From: Paracoccaceae bacterium
Lineage (GTDB): Bacteria; Pseudomonadota; Alphaproteobacteria; Rhodobacterales; Rhodobacteraceae
Reading direction: 5' to 3'
Length of the DNA stretch: 13,913 nt
Assembly: GCA_027069385.1 (NCBI GenBank)
Contig: JALXER010000034.1
Location: 1 to 13,913, forward strand
Position 1 is the first letter of the stretch; each line of letters opens with the position of its first letter. The position numbers and the translations under genes are program-made. The notes below the pieces were generated by a model. It was given only the letters and a program-made list of their open reading frames with translations. It did no database searches and had not been told where the DNA came from. Below, piece after piece: positions 5,446 through 12,383 of the stretch.

Positions 5446-7143
5446 ATGATTTCGCGCCGCGATTTTTTACAAACATCCATGGCCGCCTCGGCGATCTATG
5501 GCGGCGCCTCGTTTGGCAACTGGTCCAAACTGGCGGCACAACAGGTAATCACCCAGGATGACCTGCTGAACTTCGACACATACGGCAATGTTTCGCTGAT
5601 CCATATCACCGATATTCACGCCCAGATGAAACCGATCTATTTCCGCGAACCCTCGATCAACCTTGGCGTTGGCGAGGCCAAGGGGCAGGCCCCGCATGTC
5701 ACCGGCGAGGCCTTTCGCAAGATGTACGGCATCGAAGACGGATCCGCCTCGGCCTATGCGCTGACCTATGACGACTTCTCCTCGCTGGCGCAGGCCTATG
5801 GCAGGGTCGGCGGTCTGGACCGCTGCGCCACAGTGATCAACTCTATCCGGGCCGAGCGCCCCGACGCGCTGCTGCTGGATGGCGGCGATACATGGCACGG
5901 GTCCTATACCTGCTTTCACACGCAAGGGCAGGACATGGTCAACGTGATGAACGCGCTGAAACCCGACGCCATGACCTTTCACTGGGAATTCACCCTCGGC
6001 TCGGACCGGGTTCGCGAAATCATCGCCGATCTGCCCTTTGCCGCCATGGGCCAGAATATTTTCGACAAGGAATGGGATGAACCCTCCGAGGATTTCGTGC
6101 CCTACAAATTCTTCGAGCGCGGCGGGGTCAAGATCGCGGTCATCGGGCAGGCCTTCCCCTATATGCCGATCGCCAACCCGGGCTGGATGTTCCCGGAATA
6201 CAGCTTTGGCATTCATGACGAACGCATGCAGGACATGGTGGACGAGGTCCGCGCCCAGGGGGCCGAACTGGTGGTCTGCCTGTCGCATAACGGCTTTGAC
6301 GTGGATAAAAAGATGGCCTCGCGGGTTAGCGGCATCGATGTGATCCTGACCGGCCACACCCATGACGCGCTGCCCGAACCGGTGCTGGTGGGCGAAACCA
6401 TTCTGATCGCCTCGGGGTCGAACGGCAAGTTCATTTCCCGCGTTGATCTGGATGTGCGCGACGGGCGTATGATGGGCTTCCGGCACAAGCTGATCCCGAT
6501 TTTCTCGGATGTGATCGAACCCGATGCCAGCGTCACCGCATTGATCGACGAACAGCGCGCGCCGTTCATCGATGACCTGACCGAGGTCGTGGGCCAGACC
6601 GACAGCCTGCTATACCGGCGCGGCAATTTCGGCGGCACATGGGATGACCTGATCTGCAACGCGCTGATCGACCAGCGCGACGCCGATATTGCCCTGTCAC
6701 CCGGTGTGCGCTGGGGGCCAAGTCTGGTGCCCGGGCAGGACATCACCCGCGAGGATATCCACAACGTTACCTCTATGACCTACGGGCAGGCCTATCGCAC
6801 CGAAATGACCGGCGAATTCCTGCATGTGGTGCTGGAAGACGTGGCCGACAACCTGTTCAACACCGACCCGTATTACCAGCAGGGCGGCGATATGGTGCGG
6901 GTGGGCGGCCTGAGCTATGACATCGACATCTCCAAGAAACAGGGTGACCGGATCACCAACCTGACCCTGCAAAAAACCGGAGAGCTGATCGATGCTGCCA
7001 AGACCTATACCGTGGCCGGCTGGGCCAGTGTGAACGAAGGCACCGAAGGCCCGCAAATCTGGGACGTGGTAGAGGATTATATCCGCGCCAAAGGCACCAT
7101 CACGCAGGAACCCGCAAACAACATAACCGTCAGCGGAATCTAG
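5446..7143 (+). CDS. soxB: SoxB, dimanganese sulfate thiohydrolase
   Basis: A 565-residue metallophosphoesterase-fold enzyme that releases sulfate from SoxYZ-bound thiosulfonate. It has a Tat signal (SRRDFLQTS, residues 3-11). Metal and catalytic motifs are visible: DIHAQ (D56, H58), GGDTWHGS (146-153), HWEFTLG (H179), SHNG (H281) and GHTHD (303-307), followed by the 5'-nucleotidase-type C-terminal domain. The start follows CAGGAGA. Length and motifs are those of a complete, functional SoxB. It is the last core sox gene here: hairpins follow directly and soxC is absent. Confidence 0.97.
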   Translation: MISRRDFLQTSMAASAIYGGASFGNWSKLAAQQVITQDDLLNFDTYGNVSLIHITDIHAQMKPIYFREPSINLGVGEAKGQAPHVTGEAFRKMYGIEDGSASAYALTYDDFSSLAQAYGRVGGLDRCATVINSIRAERPDALLLDGGDTWHGSYTCFHTQGQDMVNVMNALKPDAMTFHWEFTLGSDRVREIIADLPFAAMGQNIFDKEWDEPSEDFVPYKFFERGGVKIAVIGQAFPYMPIANPGWMFPEYSFGIHDERMQDMVDEVRAQGAELVVCLSHNGFDVDKKMASRVSGIDVILTGHTHDALPEPVLVGETILIASGSNGKFISRVDLDVRDGRMMGFRHKLIPIFSDVIEPDASVTALIDEQRAPFIDDLTEVVGQTDSLLYRRGNFGGTWDDLICNALIDQRDADIALSPGVRWGPSLVPGQDITREDIHNVTSMTYGQAYRTEMTGEFLHVVLEDVADNLFNTDPYYQQGGDMVRVGGLSYDIDISKKQGDRITNLTLQKTGELIDAAKTYTVAGWASVNEGTEGPQIWDVVEDYIRAKGTITQEPANNITVSGI

Positions 7144-7144
7144 T

Positions 7145-7164
7145 GGTGGGTGCAAGCACCCACC
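7145..7164. repeat. Perfect palindromic hairpin just after soxB
   Basis: GGTGGGTGC (7145-7153) and GCACCCACC (7156-7164) are perfect reverse complements with only AA between. It begins one base after the soxB stop codon. There is no T-run, so it may protect the soxB mRNA 3' end. From memory, GGTGGGTGC-type palindromes recur between genes in Rhodobacterales. Confidence 0.5.
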
Positions 7165-7181
7165 CTACAGTAACAATCTCG

Positions 7182-7208
7182 TGCGCGCCCGGGCCAGGCG
7201 CGCATTTT
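7182..7208 (+). terminator. Probable intrinsic terminator of the sox operon
   Basis: TGCGCGCC (7182-7189) pairs perfectly with GGCGCGCA (7197-7204) around a 7-base loop and is followed immediately by TTTT (7205-7208). The 8-bp GC-rich stem plus T-run fits a Rho-independent terminator. It separates soxB from the thioredoxin gene downstream. Confidence 0.6.
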
Positions 7209-7210
7209 CA

Positions 7211-7232
7211 TGCTATACTGCCTTGCAGGAGG
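7211..7232 (+). promoter_or_regulatory. Possible extended -10 promoter and RBS for the second thioredoxin gene
   Basis: TGCTATACT (7211-7219) has the TGn extension plus a TATACT box. A strong AGGAGG (7227-7232) follows, 7 bases before ATG 7240. No good -35 is visible; the expected place is inside the terminator stem. If used, the transcript leader would be only about 14 bases. Confidence 0.35.
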
Positions 7233-7239
7233 AACCACC

Positions 7240-7827
7240 ATGATCACCCGTCGTTTGTTGCTTGCCCTATTTGCCCTGTTGCCCCTAAGCGCCGTCGCGC
7301 AGGAAATCGGCGATGACGGGCTGCATATCCAGCCGTGGTTCTATCAGGGCTTTCTTGAACTGGGTGCCGATCTGGAGGATGCCGCCGCCGAGGGCAAGGG
7401 CCTGATCGTGATCTTTGAGCAAAAGGGCTGCCCCTATTGCCGCGAGTTGCACGAGGTCAACTATGCCATTCCCGATATCGTCGAATACCAGTCCGAACAT
7501 TTCCTGACCGTGCAACTGAACATGTGGGGCGACCGCGTGGTTACCGATTTTGACGGCGAAGAGCTGTCGGAAAAACAGCTGGCGCAGAAATGGGGGGTCA
7601 ACTTTACCCCGACCCTGTCCTTCTTCCCTGCCGAGGCCGCCGGTGCCACCGACCGGGAAGCGGCCGAGGCGTTCCGCATGCCGGGCTATTTCAAACCGTT
7701 CCACTATGCGACCGGTCTGGAATATCTGGTGTCGGGGGGCTATCTGGATACCGGATTTCAGCGCTTCGCCCGCGCGCGCTTTGAACGCATGGAAGCCGCG
7801 GGGCTGAACCCGAGCCTGTGGGACTGA
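7240..7827 (+). CDS. Second SoxW-like periplasmic thioredoxin
   Basis: A 195-residue thioredoxin-fold protein. The start is ATG 7240 (MITRRLLL) behind AGGAGG; the frame opens 10 codons earlier without a ribosome-binding site. The Sec signal peptide ends near AVAQ (about 21). The redox motif is KGCPYC (C64/C67) with cis-Pro in FTPTL. It is a clear paralogue of soxW at 2472-3044: both share GDDGLH, the EQ-x-GC-x-YC site, N-MW/MF-GD and VTDFDGE. It probably draws electrons from SoxV as well, perhaps serving a different client such as SoxA, SoxB or SoxY; this is inference. It takes the position where soxC stands in Paracoccus-type loci and may be transcribed separately. It converges on the dioxygenase gene. 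Confidence 0.88.
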   Translation: MITRRLLLALFALLPLSAVAQEIGDDGLHIQPWFYQGFLELGADLEDAAAEGKGLIVIFEQKGCPYCRELHEVNYAIPDIVEYQSEHFLTVQLNMWGDRVVTDFDGEELSEKQLAQKWGVNFTPTLSFFPAEAAGATDREAAEAFRMPGYFKPFHYATGLEYLVSGGYLDTGFQRFARARFERMEAAGLNPSLWD

Positions 7828-7838
7828 CGGGGCGATAG

Positions 7839-7860
7839 GGTGCGTGGTTTCCCACGCACC
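7839..7860. terminator. Hairpin between convergent genes
   Basis: GGTGCGTGG (7839-7847) and CCACGCACC (7852-7860) form a perfect 9-bp stem with loop TTTC. It lies in the 53-base gap between the convergent thioredoxin and dioxygenase genes, so it could end transcription from either side. No T-run is present. A second small dyad, TAGGGT/ACCCTA (7868-7883), overlaps the dioxygenase stop codon. Confidence 0.45.
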
Positions 7861-7880
7861 GCCCGCCTAGGGTTCTGACC

Positions 7881-8960
7881 CTAAATCACCCCGCGCTCGA
7901 TCTGGTCGGCTTCGATGCTTTCGAACAGGGCGCGGAAATTGCCTTCGCCAAAACCGTCATCACCCTTGCGCTGGATGAACTCAAAAAAGATCGGGCCGAT
8001 ATAGGTTTTCGAGAAAATTTGCAGCAGAATCTTGGTTTCCGCCCCGTCAACCACCCCTTCACCGTCGATCAGAATGCCGTGTTTTTTGAGCTTGTCCAGC
8101 GGTTCTTGATGGCCGGGCACGCGGTCTTGGCTCATGGCATAATAGGTGTCGGGCGGGCCGGGCATAAAGCGCATGCCGTTATCGGCGATCTGGTCGGCTG
8201 CCGCGTAAATATCCTCGGTGCCGATGGCGATGTGCTGGATGCCCTCGCCGTTATACTGTTTCAGGTATTCCTCTATCTGGCTTTTGTCATCGCGGCTTTC
8301 GTTGATCGGAATGCGAATGCGCCCGCACGGGCTGGTCAGGGCACGCGAAAACAGGCCGGTCATCTTGCCTTCGATATCAAAAAACCGGATCTGTTTGAAC
8401 CCGAAAATGTCCGAATAGAACGAGAACCACTTGTCCATATTTCCGCGATGCACGTTGTGGGTCAGGTGGTCGAGATAGTAGAACCCCATGCCCTTTGGTT
8501 CGGCCTCGCCAAACCAGTCGTATTCGGCGTCGTAAACGCTGTCTGGCTGGTCGATAAAGTAAAGCAGGCTGCCGCCAATCCCATAGATCGCCGGTGCATC
8601 CACCACCCTGCCCTTGCCCAGATACGGCGTCGCCCCCTTGGCAACCGCGTGGTCATAGGCGTGTTGGGCATCGACCACCCGCCACGCCATAGACGGCGCA
8701 CAGGGGCCGTGCTTGGCCACGAAAGCCTGCCCAAAGCTGCCCGGCTCGGCGTTCAGCACATAGGTGATATCGCCCTGCTTCCACAGGGTTATGTCCTTGT
8801 GCTTGTGCCGCGCCACCTCGACAAAGCCCATCTGGCCAAAGGTCTCGCGCAGCTTTGCCGGGTCATCATGGGCAAACTCGACAAATTCGAACCCGTCAGT
8901 GCCGGCGGGATTGGTGGCGGATATTTCGGATTTCAGATGGTCATGCGGAAATGGACCCAT
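7881..8960 (-). CDS. hppD: 4-Hydroxyphenylpyruvate dioxygenase
   Basis: A 359-residue cytosolic Fe(II) enzyme that converts 4-hydroxyphenylpyruvate to homogentisate in tyrosine catabolism. The metal ligands are visible at the expected places: H165 (DHLTHNVHRG), H243 (IQHIAIGT) and E327 (FFEFIQRKG), close to H161/H240/E322 of the Pseudomonas enzyme. The two vicinal-oxygen-chelate halves are both present and the length is normal. The start is ATG 8960-8958 behind AGGGGAA; an upstream in-frame ATG at 8993 lacks such a site. It is divergent from an Lrp/AsnC regulator, which may control it in response to an amino acid or aromatic compound. No link to sulfur oxidation is apparent. Confidence 0.96.
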   Translation of the reverse strand: MGPFPHDHLKSEISATNPAGTDGFEFVEFAHDDPAKLRETFGQMGFVEVARHKHKDITLWKQGDITYVLNAEPGSFGQAFVAKHGPCAPSMAWRVVDAQHAYDHAVAKGATPYLGKGRVVDAPAIYGIGGSLLYFIDQPDSVYDAEYDWFGEAEPKGMGFYYLDHLTHNVHRGNMDKWFSFYSDIFGFKQIRFFDIEGKMTGLFSRALTSPCGRIRIPINESRDDKSQIEEYLKQYNGEGIQHIAIGTEDIYAAADQIADNGMRFMPGPPDTYYAMSQDRVPGHQEPLDKLKKHGILIDGEGVVDGAETKILLQIFSKTYIGPIFFEFIQRKGDDGFGEGNFRALFESIEADQIERGVI

Positions 8961-9002
8961 GATGCGTTCCCCTTTTGGTTTGATTCCGCGCATTCTAGCC
9001 CA

Positions 9003-9016
9003 CCCCGCATGCGGGG
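9003..9016. promoter_or_regulatory. Perfect palindrome in the hppD-lrp divergent gap
   Basis: CCCCGCATGCGGGG is its own reverse complement. It sits near the centre of the 120-base gap between hppD (starts leftward at 8960) and the Lrp-type gene (starts rightward at 9081). A regulator site is plausible, but Lrp sites are usually more AT-rich and degenerate, so the assignment is open. Confidence 0.3.
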
Positions 9017-9080
9017 GGTGCGTAAATTTCCGGCATATTCGCCCTTGCTATGCGGGTTTTTCGCGGCAATACTGGTTTCC

Positions 9081-9554
9081 ATGCTAGATAATCACGATAT
9101 CCGCCTGCTTCGCGCGTTACAATCAAATGCTCAGCTTACCGCCAGCCAGCTTGGGGAAATGCTGCACCTGTCCGCCAGTCAGGCCGGGCGGCGGCGGCAG
9201 GCGCTGGAACAGGCGGGCTATATTTCCGGGTATCGTGCGCAGTTGAACCCCGACCGGCTGGGCCTGAAAGTAGAGGCGTTTATCCAGGTGATCACCGCCA
9301 CCCACCAGCCTCGAATCGCCCTAAGCTTTATGGAGCATCTGAAAGGCATCGACGAAATCACCGCGGTCTGGACCCTGACCGGAGACGCGGATTACCTGTT
9401 GCGGGTGTTTTGCGCCGATCTGGCCGCGCTGAACCACATCGTGCATCAGGTGCTGTTGCCCCACCCCGCCGTGTCGCGGGTACACAGCCAGATCGTGATG
9501 GACAAAATAAAAATGGACGCCCCGTTGCCGGTGGCGTCCATTTCAAATTCTTGA
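9081..9554 (+). CDS. Lrp/AsnC-family transcriptional regulator
   Basis: A 157-residue protein with an N-terminal helix-turn-helix (LDNHDIRLLRALQ, then LTASQLGEMLHLSASQAGRR, about 2-42) and a C-terminal RAM-type ligand domain (VEAFIQVIT near 66, ITAVWTLTGDADYLLRVFC near 93-111). ATG 9081 matches the family start; the frame stays open over 350 codons upstream, but only as the antisense of hppD. No clear Shine-Dalgarno is visible. It is divergent from hppD and is the best local candidate for its regulator (inference). The last residues, KMDAPLPVASISNS, are encoded by a hairpin that works as a terminator for the opposite strand. Confidence 0.9.
   Translation: MLDNHDIRLLRALQSNAQLTASQLGEMLHLSASQAGRRRQALEQAGYISGYRAQLNPDRLGLKVEAFIQVITATHQPRIALSFMEHLKGIDEITAVWTLTGDADYLLRVFCADLAALNHIVHQVLLPHPAVSRVHSQIVMDKIKMDAPLPVASISNS
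9505..9543 (-). terminator. Intrinsic terminator of the small leftward gene, inside lrp
   Basis: AAATGGACGCC (9511-9521) and GGCGTCCATTT (9533-9543) form a perfect 11-bp stem. Read on the minus strand, the stem runs into TTTTTATTTTG, a good T-run. It therefore fits a Rho-independent terminator for the gene at 9570-9779, placed within the last codons of the convergent lrp gene. Confidence 0.65.
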
Positions 9555-9555
9555 G

Positions 9556-9573
9556 ATAAGGCGTTGGCCTTAT
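9556..9573. terminator. Small hairpin at the lrp / small-gene junction
   Basis: ATAAGGC (9556-9562) and GCCTTAT (9567-9573) form a perfect 7-bp stem with loop GTTG. It begins two bases after the lrp stop and covers the stop codon of the leftward small gene. No T-run follows on the plus strand, so its role as the lrp terminator is only possible. Confidence 0.35.
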
Positions 9574-9779
9574 ACAGCAGTGCCCGAATCGGAATTGCTG
9601 GTCAGGGCCAGAGCCAGAACAGCAACGATTACCAGCGGGATCAACCAAGCGCCGGAACCGCCCATGCGGGTCATGGGTTCTTCGATAACGGTTGTCTGAG
9701 CAGGTACAGTTACGAGGTTACCTGCGGCAGCAGCGCCAGCAGCGATAACACCAAGAACAGCCAGTTTTAGAGCTTTCAT
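9570..9779 (-). CDS. Small exported protein with C-terminal membrane segment
   Basis: A 69-residue protein starting at ATG 9779-9777 behind AAGGAAG. Residues 1-20 (MKALKLAVLG, then Ala/Gly-rich) look like a signal peptide. A short linker VPAQTTVIEEPMTRMGGSG follows, then a hydrophobic segment WLIPLVIVAVLALALTS (about 45-61) and a short acidic tail. I recall similar uncharacterised small Rhodobacterales proteins with an acidic PxIEE-like linker and a C-terminal LLxL segment. The ribosome-binding site, leader hairpin and dedicated terminator show it is a real gene with its own transcription unit. Function unknown. Confidence 0.75.
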   Translation of the reverse strand: MKALKLAVLGVIAAGAAAAGNLVTVPAQTTVIEEPMTRMGGSGAWLIPLVIVAVLALALTSNSDSGTAV

Positions 9780-9801
9780 TTTTTTCTTCCTTGCGAATTA
9801 G

Positions 9802-9817
9802 GGTTTCTTGCGAAACC
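9802..9817 (-). promoter_or_regulatory. Leader hairpin with GNRA-like loop upstream of the small gene
   Basis: On the minus strand GGTTTC, loop GCAA, GAAACC form a perfect 6-bp stem closed by a GNRA tetraloop, about 25 bases upstream of the small gene's ribosome-binding site. It may stabilise the mRNA. The promoter should lie further upstream (above 9820) but I could not fix one. Confidence 0.35.
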
Positions 9818-9938
9818 AGACTACATTGTCTTAGGGCAGATATCGCCTGCAAACACAGACAATCCATTTCCGTACCCCCCTTTTAATTGAACCTGTTGCA
9901 GTTTTGCAATAGATGTGTCGAAAAATAATGGTACCAAA

Positions 9939-10898
9939 ATGGATGTCCCCACAAATATAGCCTTTTGCATAACGATGGCATCGCGCCGGCGACCGGTTTT
10001 ACTGCGTCGCGCTTTGGAATCACTGGCAAATTTGACCATTCCCGAGCATGTCCGGCTTAGCTTCCTGATCGTGGAAAATGATGATTCTGCGCAATACGGC
10101 CCGATTATTGCCGATTTCGCTGACCGGATGGACATTACCCATGTGCATGAACCGCGCGCCGGGCTGGTTTACGCACGCAACCGGGTGATTGATGCGGTGA
10201 ATGAACTGGCGCCGGACTGGGTGGGCGGGGTTGATGATGATCAGGTGATCTCGGAAAACTGGCTGGAAGCGATGGTCGGGGCGATTCGCACCTATCCCGA
10301 CACAAAGATGTTCGTGGGGCGCTGGGTGCGCCTGCGCCCCGTGGGCATGCCAGCATGGTATCCGCTTGGCGGCGTGTCCGCGCGCGAACCGACCGGCAAG
10401 GTGGTCTGGACCGGTGCCAGTGGCAATACCGCCTTTCATCGCAGCGTCATCGCACCCGACGGAATGGCGCTGCGCTATGATCCGGCCTTCCAGTTCAGCG
10501 GCGGCGAGGACAGCGACTTTTCCAGGCAATACCTGAACAAGGGCGGCAAAATACGCCGGGTGGCCGAGGCCCTGACCGAGGAAGAGGTCCATGCCGAACG
10601 CAGCAATTTCAAGGCGCTGACCGAACGTCTGACCAACAGTGAATTCATCGTTGCCCGAATACGTCACAAACACCGCCCGGCAATTGTTGCGGCCCTGCTC
10701 GATCTGCAAACCCTGTATCGGGGCGTGGTGCTGGGGCTGGCCAATCTGCTGTTGGCGGCCTTTGCCCTGCCCTTTGCCGAAAGCTGGGCCATGCGGCGTT
10801 TTGCGGCAGCCCTTGGGTTTTACGCCGGCATTGCGGGGGTGTGGCGCTATTACTTTGGCAAGGACCGCCTGCACTACCGGCAACAAACCGGCGGCTGA
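9939..10898 (+). CDS. Family 2 glycosyltransferase with C-terminal membrane segments
   Basis: A GT-A-fold transferase of about 319 residues. The N-terminal nucleotide-sugar fold begins NIAFCITMASRRRP; the metal-binding DDD is at about 99-101 (GVDDDQVIS) and the GGEDSDF motif at about 188-194 supplies the likely catalytic acidic residues. Two hydrophobic stretches follow residue 250 (VVLGLANLLLAAFALPFA and FYAGIAGVW), suggesting membrane attachment. The donor and acceptor sugars cannot be read from the sequence; a role in lipopolysaccharide or exopolysaccharide synthesis is usual for such genes. The start is unsure: ATG 9939 is used, GTG 9915 is in frame, and neither has a good ribosome-binding site. 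rimO starts 24 bases downstream. Confidence 0.85.
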   Translation: MDVPTNIAFCITMASRRRPVLLRRALESLANLTIPEHVRLSFLIVENDDSAQYGPIIADFADRMDITHVHEPRAGLVYARNRVIDAVNELAPDWVGGVDDDQVISENWLEAMVGAIRTYPDTKMFVGRWVRLRPVGMPAWYPLGGVSAREPTGKVVWTGASGNTAFHRSVIAPDGMALRYDPAFQFSGGEDSDFSRQYLNKGGKIRRVAEALTEEEVHAERSNFKALTERLTNSEFIVARIRHKHRPAIVAALLDLQTLYRGVVLGLANLLLAAFALPFAESWAMRRFAAALGFYAGIAGVWRYYFGKDRLHYRQQTGG

Positions 10899-10922
10899 TT
10901 TACCGTTTCCCTTGCGCCCGAC

Positions 10923-12305
10923 ATGGCCTATACCGCCCCCATGACCCAGAATCCGCCCGACCTTCGCCCCGATCTTGCCCGCGCCCGGGTGCCAGATGCC
11001 CCGCGTTCGGGCCAGCCCCGAATCGGCATGGTCAGCCTTGGCTGCCCGAAAGCGCTGGTTGACAGCGAACGCATTCTGACCCGTCTGCGCGCCGAAGGCT
11101 ATGCGATCAGCCCTGATTATGCCGGTGCCGATGCGGTGATCGTCAACACCTGCGGTTTTCTGGACAGCGCCAAGGCCGAAAGTCTGGAAGCCATCGGCGA
11201 GGCGCTCTCGCAAAACGGCAAGGTGATTGTCACCGGCTGTCTGGGCGCCGAGGAAGCCTATATTCGCGGCACCCATCCAAGCGTCATGGCCGTGACCGGC
11301 CCGCACCAGTATGAACAGGTGCTCGACGCGGTGCATGCCGCCTCGCCGCCCGACCCCGACCCGTTTATCGACCTGCTGCCGGGCACCAATGTGTCACTGA
11401 CCCCGCGCCATTACAGCTATCTGAAGATTTCCGAGGGGTGCAACCACAAGTGCAGGTTTTGCATCATCCCCGATATGCGCGGCCGCCTGACCAGCCGCCC
11501 CGCCCACGCTGTGCTGCGCGAGGCCGAACGGCTGGTCGATGCGGGGGTCAGGGAATTGCTGGTGATCTCGCAGGATACCTCGGCCTATGGGCTGGATCTA
11601 AAGCATGAAACTGCCAAGGGCCACCGCGCCCATATCACCGATCTGGCCCGCGATCTCGGCTCGCTTGGTGCATGGGTGCGGCTGCATTATGTGTACCCTT
11701 ACCCGCATGTGCGCGAACTGATCCCGCTGATGGCGGACGGGCTGATCCTGCCCTATCTCGACATCCCGTTCCAGCATTCCCATGTAGATGTGCTAAAGCG
11801 CATGGCGCGTCCGGCGGCCTCGGCCAAAACCCTTGACGAAATCGCCCGCTGGCGCTCGATCTGCCCCGATATCACCCTGCGCAGCACCTTTATTGTCGGC
11901 TATCCCGGCGAGACCGAGGCCGAATTCCAGCATTTGCTGGATTGGCTGGACGAGGCCCAACTGGACCGCGTCGGGTGCTTTCAGTACGAAAATGTGGCGG
12001 GTGCGCGCTCTAATGCCCTGCCCGACCATGTGCCCGATGCCATAAAGCAAGAGCGCTGGGACCGGTTCATGCAGAAATCCCAAGCGATTTCCGAGGCCAG
12101 GCTGGCCGCCAAGGTTGGCAAACGGCTGCAGGTGATCGTCGATGCGGTTGATGATCAAGGCGCCACCTGCCGCACCCATGCCGACGCCCCCGAGATCGAC
12201 GGCAACCTGTTTATCGACGAGGGGTTCGAGGGGCTGAACCCGGGCGATATTCTGACCGTCGAGGTTGACGAGGCCAGCGATTACGACCTGTGGGGAAAGC
12301 GCTAG
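10923..12305 (+). CDS. rimO: RimO, ribosomal protein S12 methylthiotransferase
   Basis: A 460-residue radical-SAM enzyme that adds a methylthio group to a conserved aspartate of ribosomal protein S12. The N-terminal UPF0004 domain carries the three auxiliary [4Fe-4S] cysteines C41 (SLGCPKALVD), C77 (NTCGF) and C106 (TGCLG). The radical-SAM cluster motif CNHKCRFC lies at C173/C177/C180. The core continues to GYPGETEAEF, and a C-terminal TRAM domain ends DYDLWGKR. SLGCPKALVDSE and the DYDLWG end distinguish RimO from MiaB. ATG 10941 is an alternative start; neither start has a clear ribosome-binding site. Close spacing suggests co-transcription with the glycosyltransferase. Confidence 0.96.
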   Translation: MAYTAPMTQNPPDLRPDLARARVPDAPRSGQPRIGMVSLGCPKALVDSERILTRLRAEGYAISPDYAGADAVIVNTCGFLDSAKAESLEAIGEALSQNGKVIVTGCLGAEEAYIRGTHPSVMAVTGPHQYEQVLDAVHAASPPDPDPFIDLLPGTNVSLTPRHYSYLKISEGCNHKCRFCIIPDMRGRLTSRPAHAVLREAERLVDAGVRELLVISQDTSAYGLDLKHETAKGHRAHITDLARDLGSLGAWVRLHYVYPYPHVRELIPLMADGLILPYLDIPFQHSHVDVLKRMARPAASAKTLDEIARWRSICPDITLRSTFIVGYPGETEAEFQHLLDWLDEAQLDRVGCFQYENVAGARSNALPDHVPDAIKQERWDRFMQKSQAISEARLAAKVGKRLQVIVDAVDDQGATCRTHADAPEIDGNLFIDEGFEGLNPGDILTVEVDEASDYDLWGKR

Positions 12306-12383
12306 GTTAGGGTCAGGCCCCCCCCCTTTGGTTGATTCACCACCGGTTCTGCCTTACCCTTTGGACAAACCACGGAGGCACCC

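Noticed and set aside
5980..6000. Phe before HWEF in SoxB, where I half-remember Gly in other SoxB proteins
   Set aside because: I cannot confirm the family consensus without an alignment, and all metal motifs are intact.
8019..9080. Open frame on the plus strand continuing over 350 codons upstream of the Lrp-type gene
   Set aside because: It is the antisense of hppD, which has full family motifs; the encoded sequence has no recognisable domain until the Lrp start at 9081.
10020..11336. Leftward 438-codon open frame across the glycosyltransferase and rimO
   Set aside because: It is a shadow of two well-supported genes in GC-rich DNA, rich in His, Gly and Ala with no domain.
12318..12326. 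Run of nine C between rimO and the beta-helix gene
   Set aside because: It is an intergenic homopolymer with no reading-frame effect; it could be a sequencing artefact, and no phase-variation target is evident.
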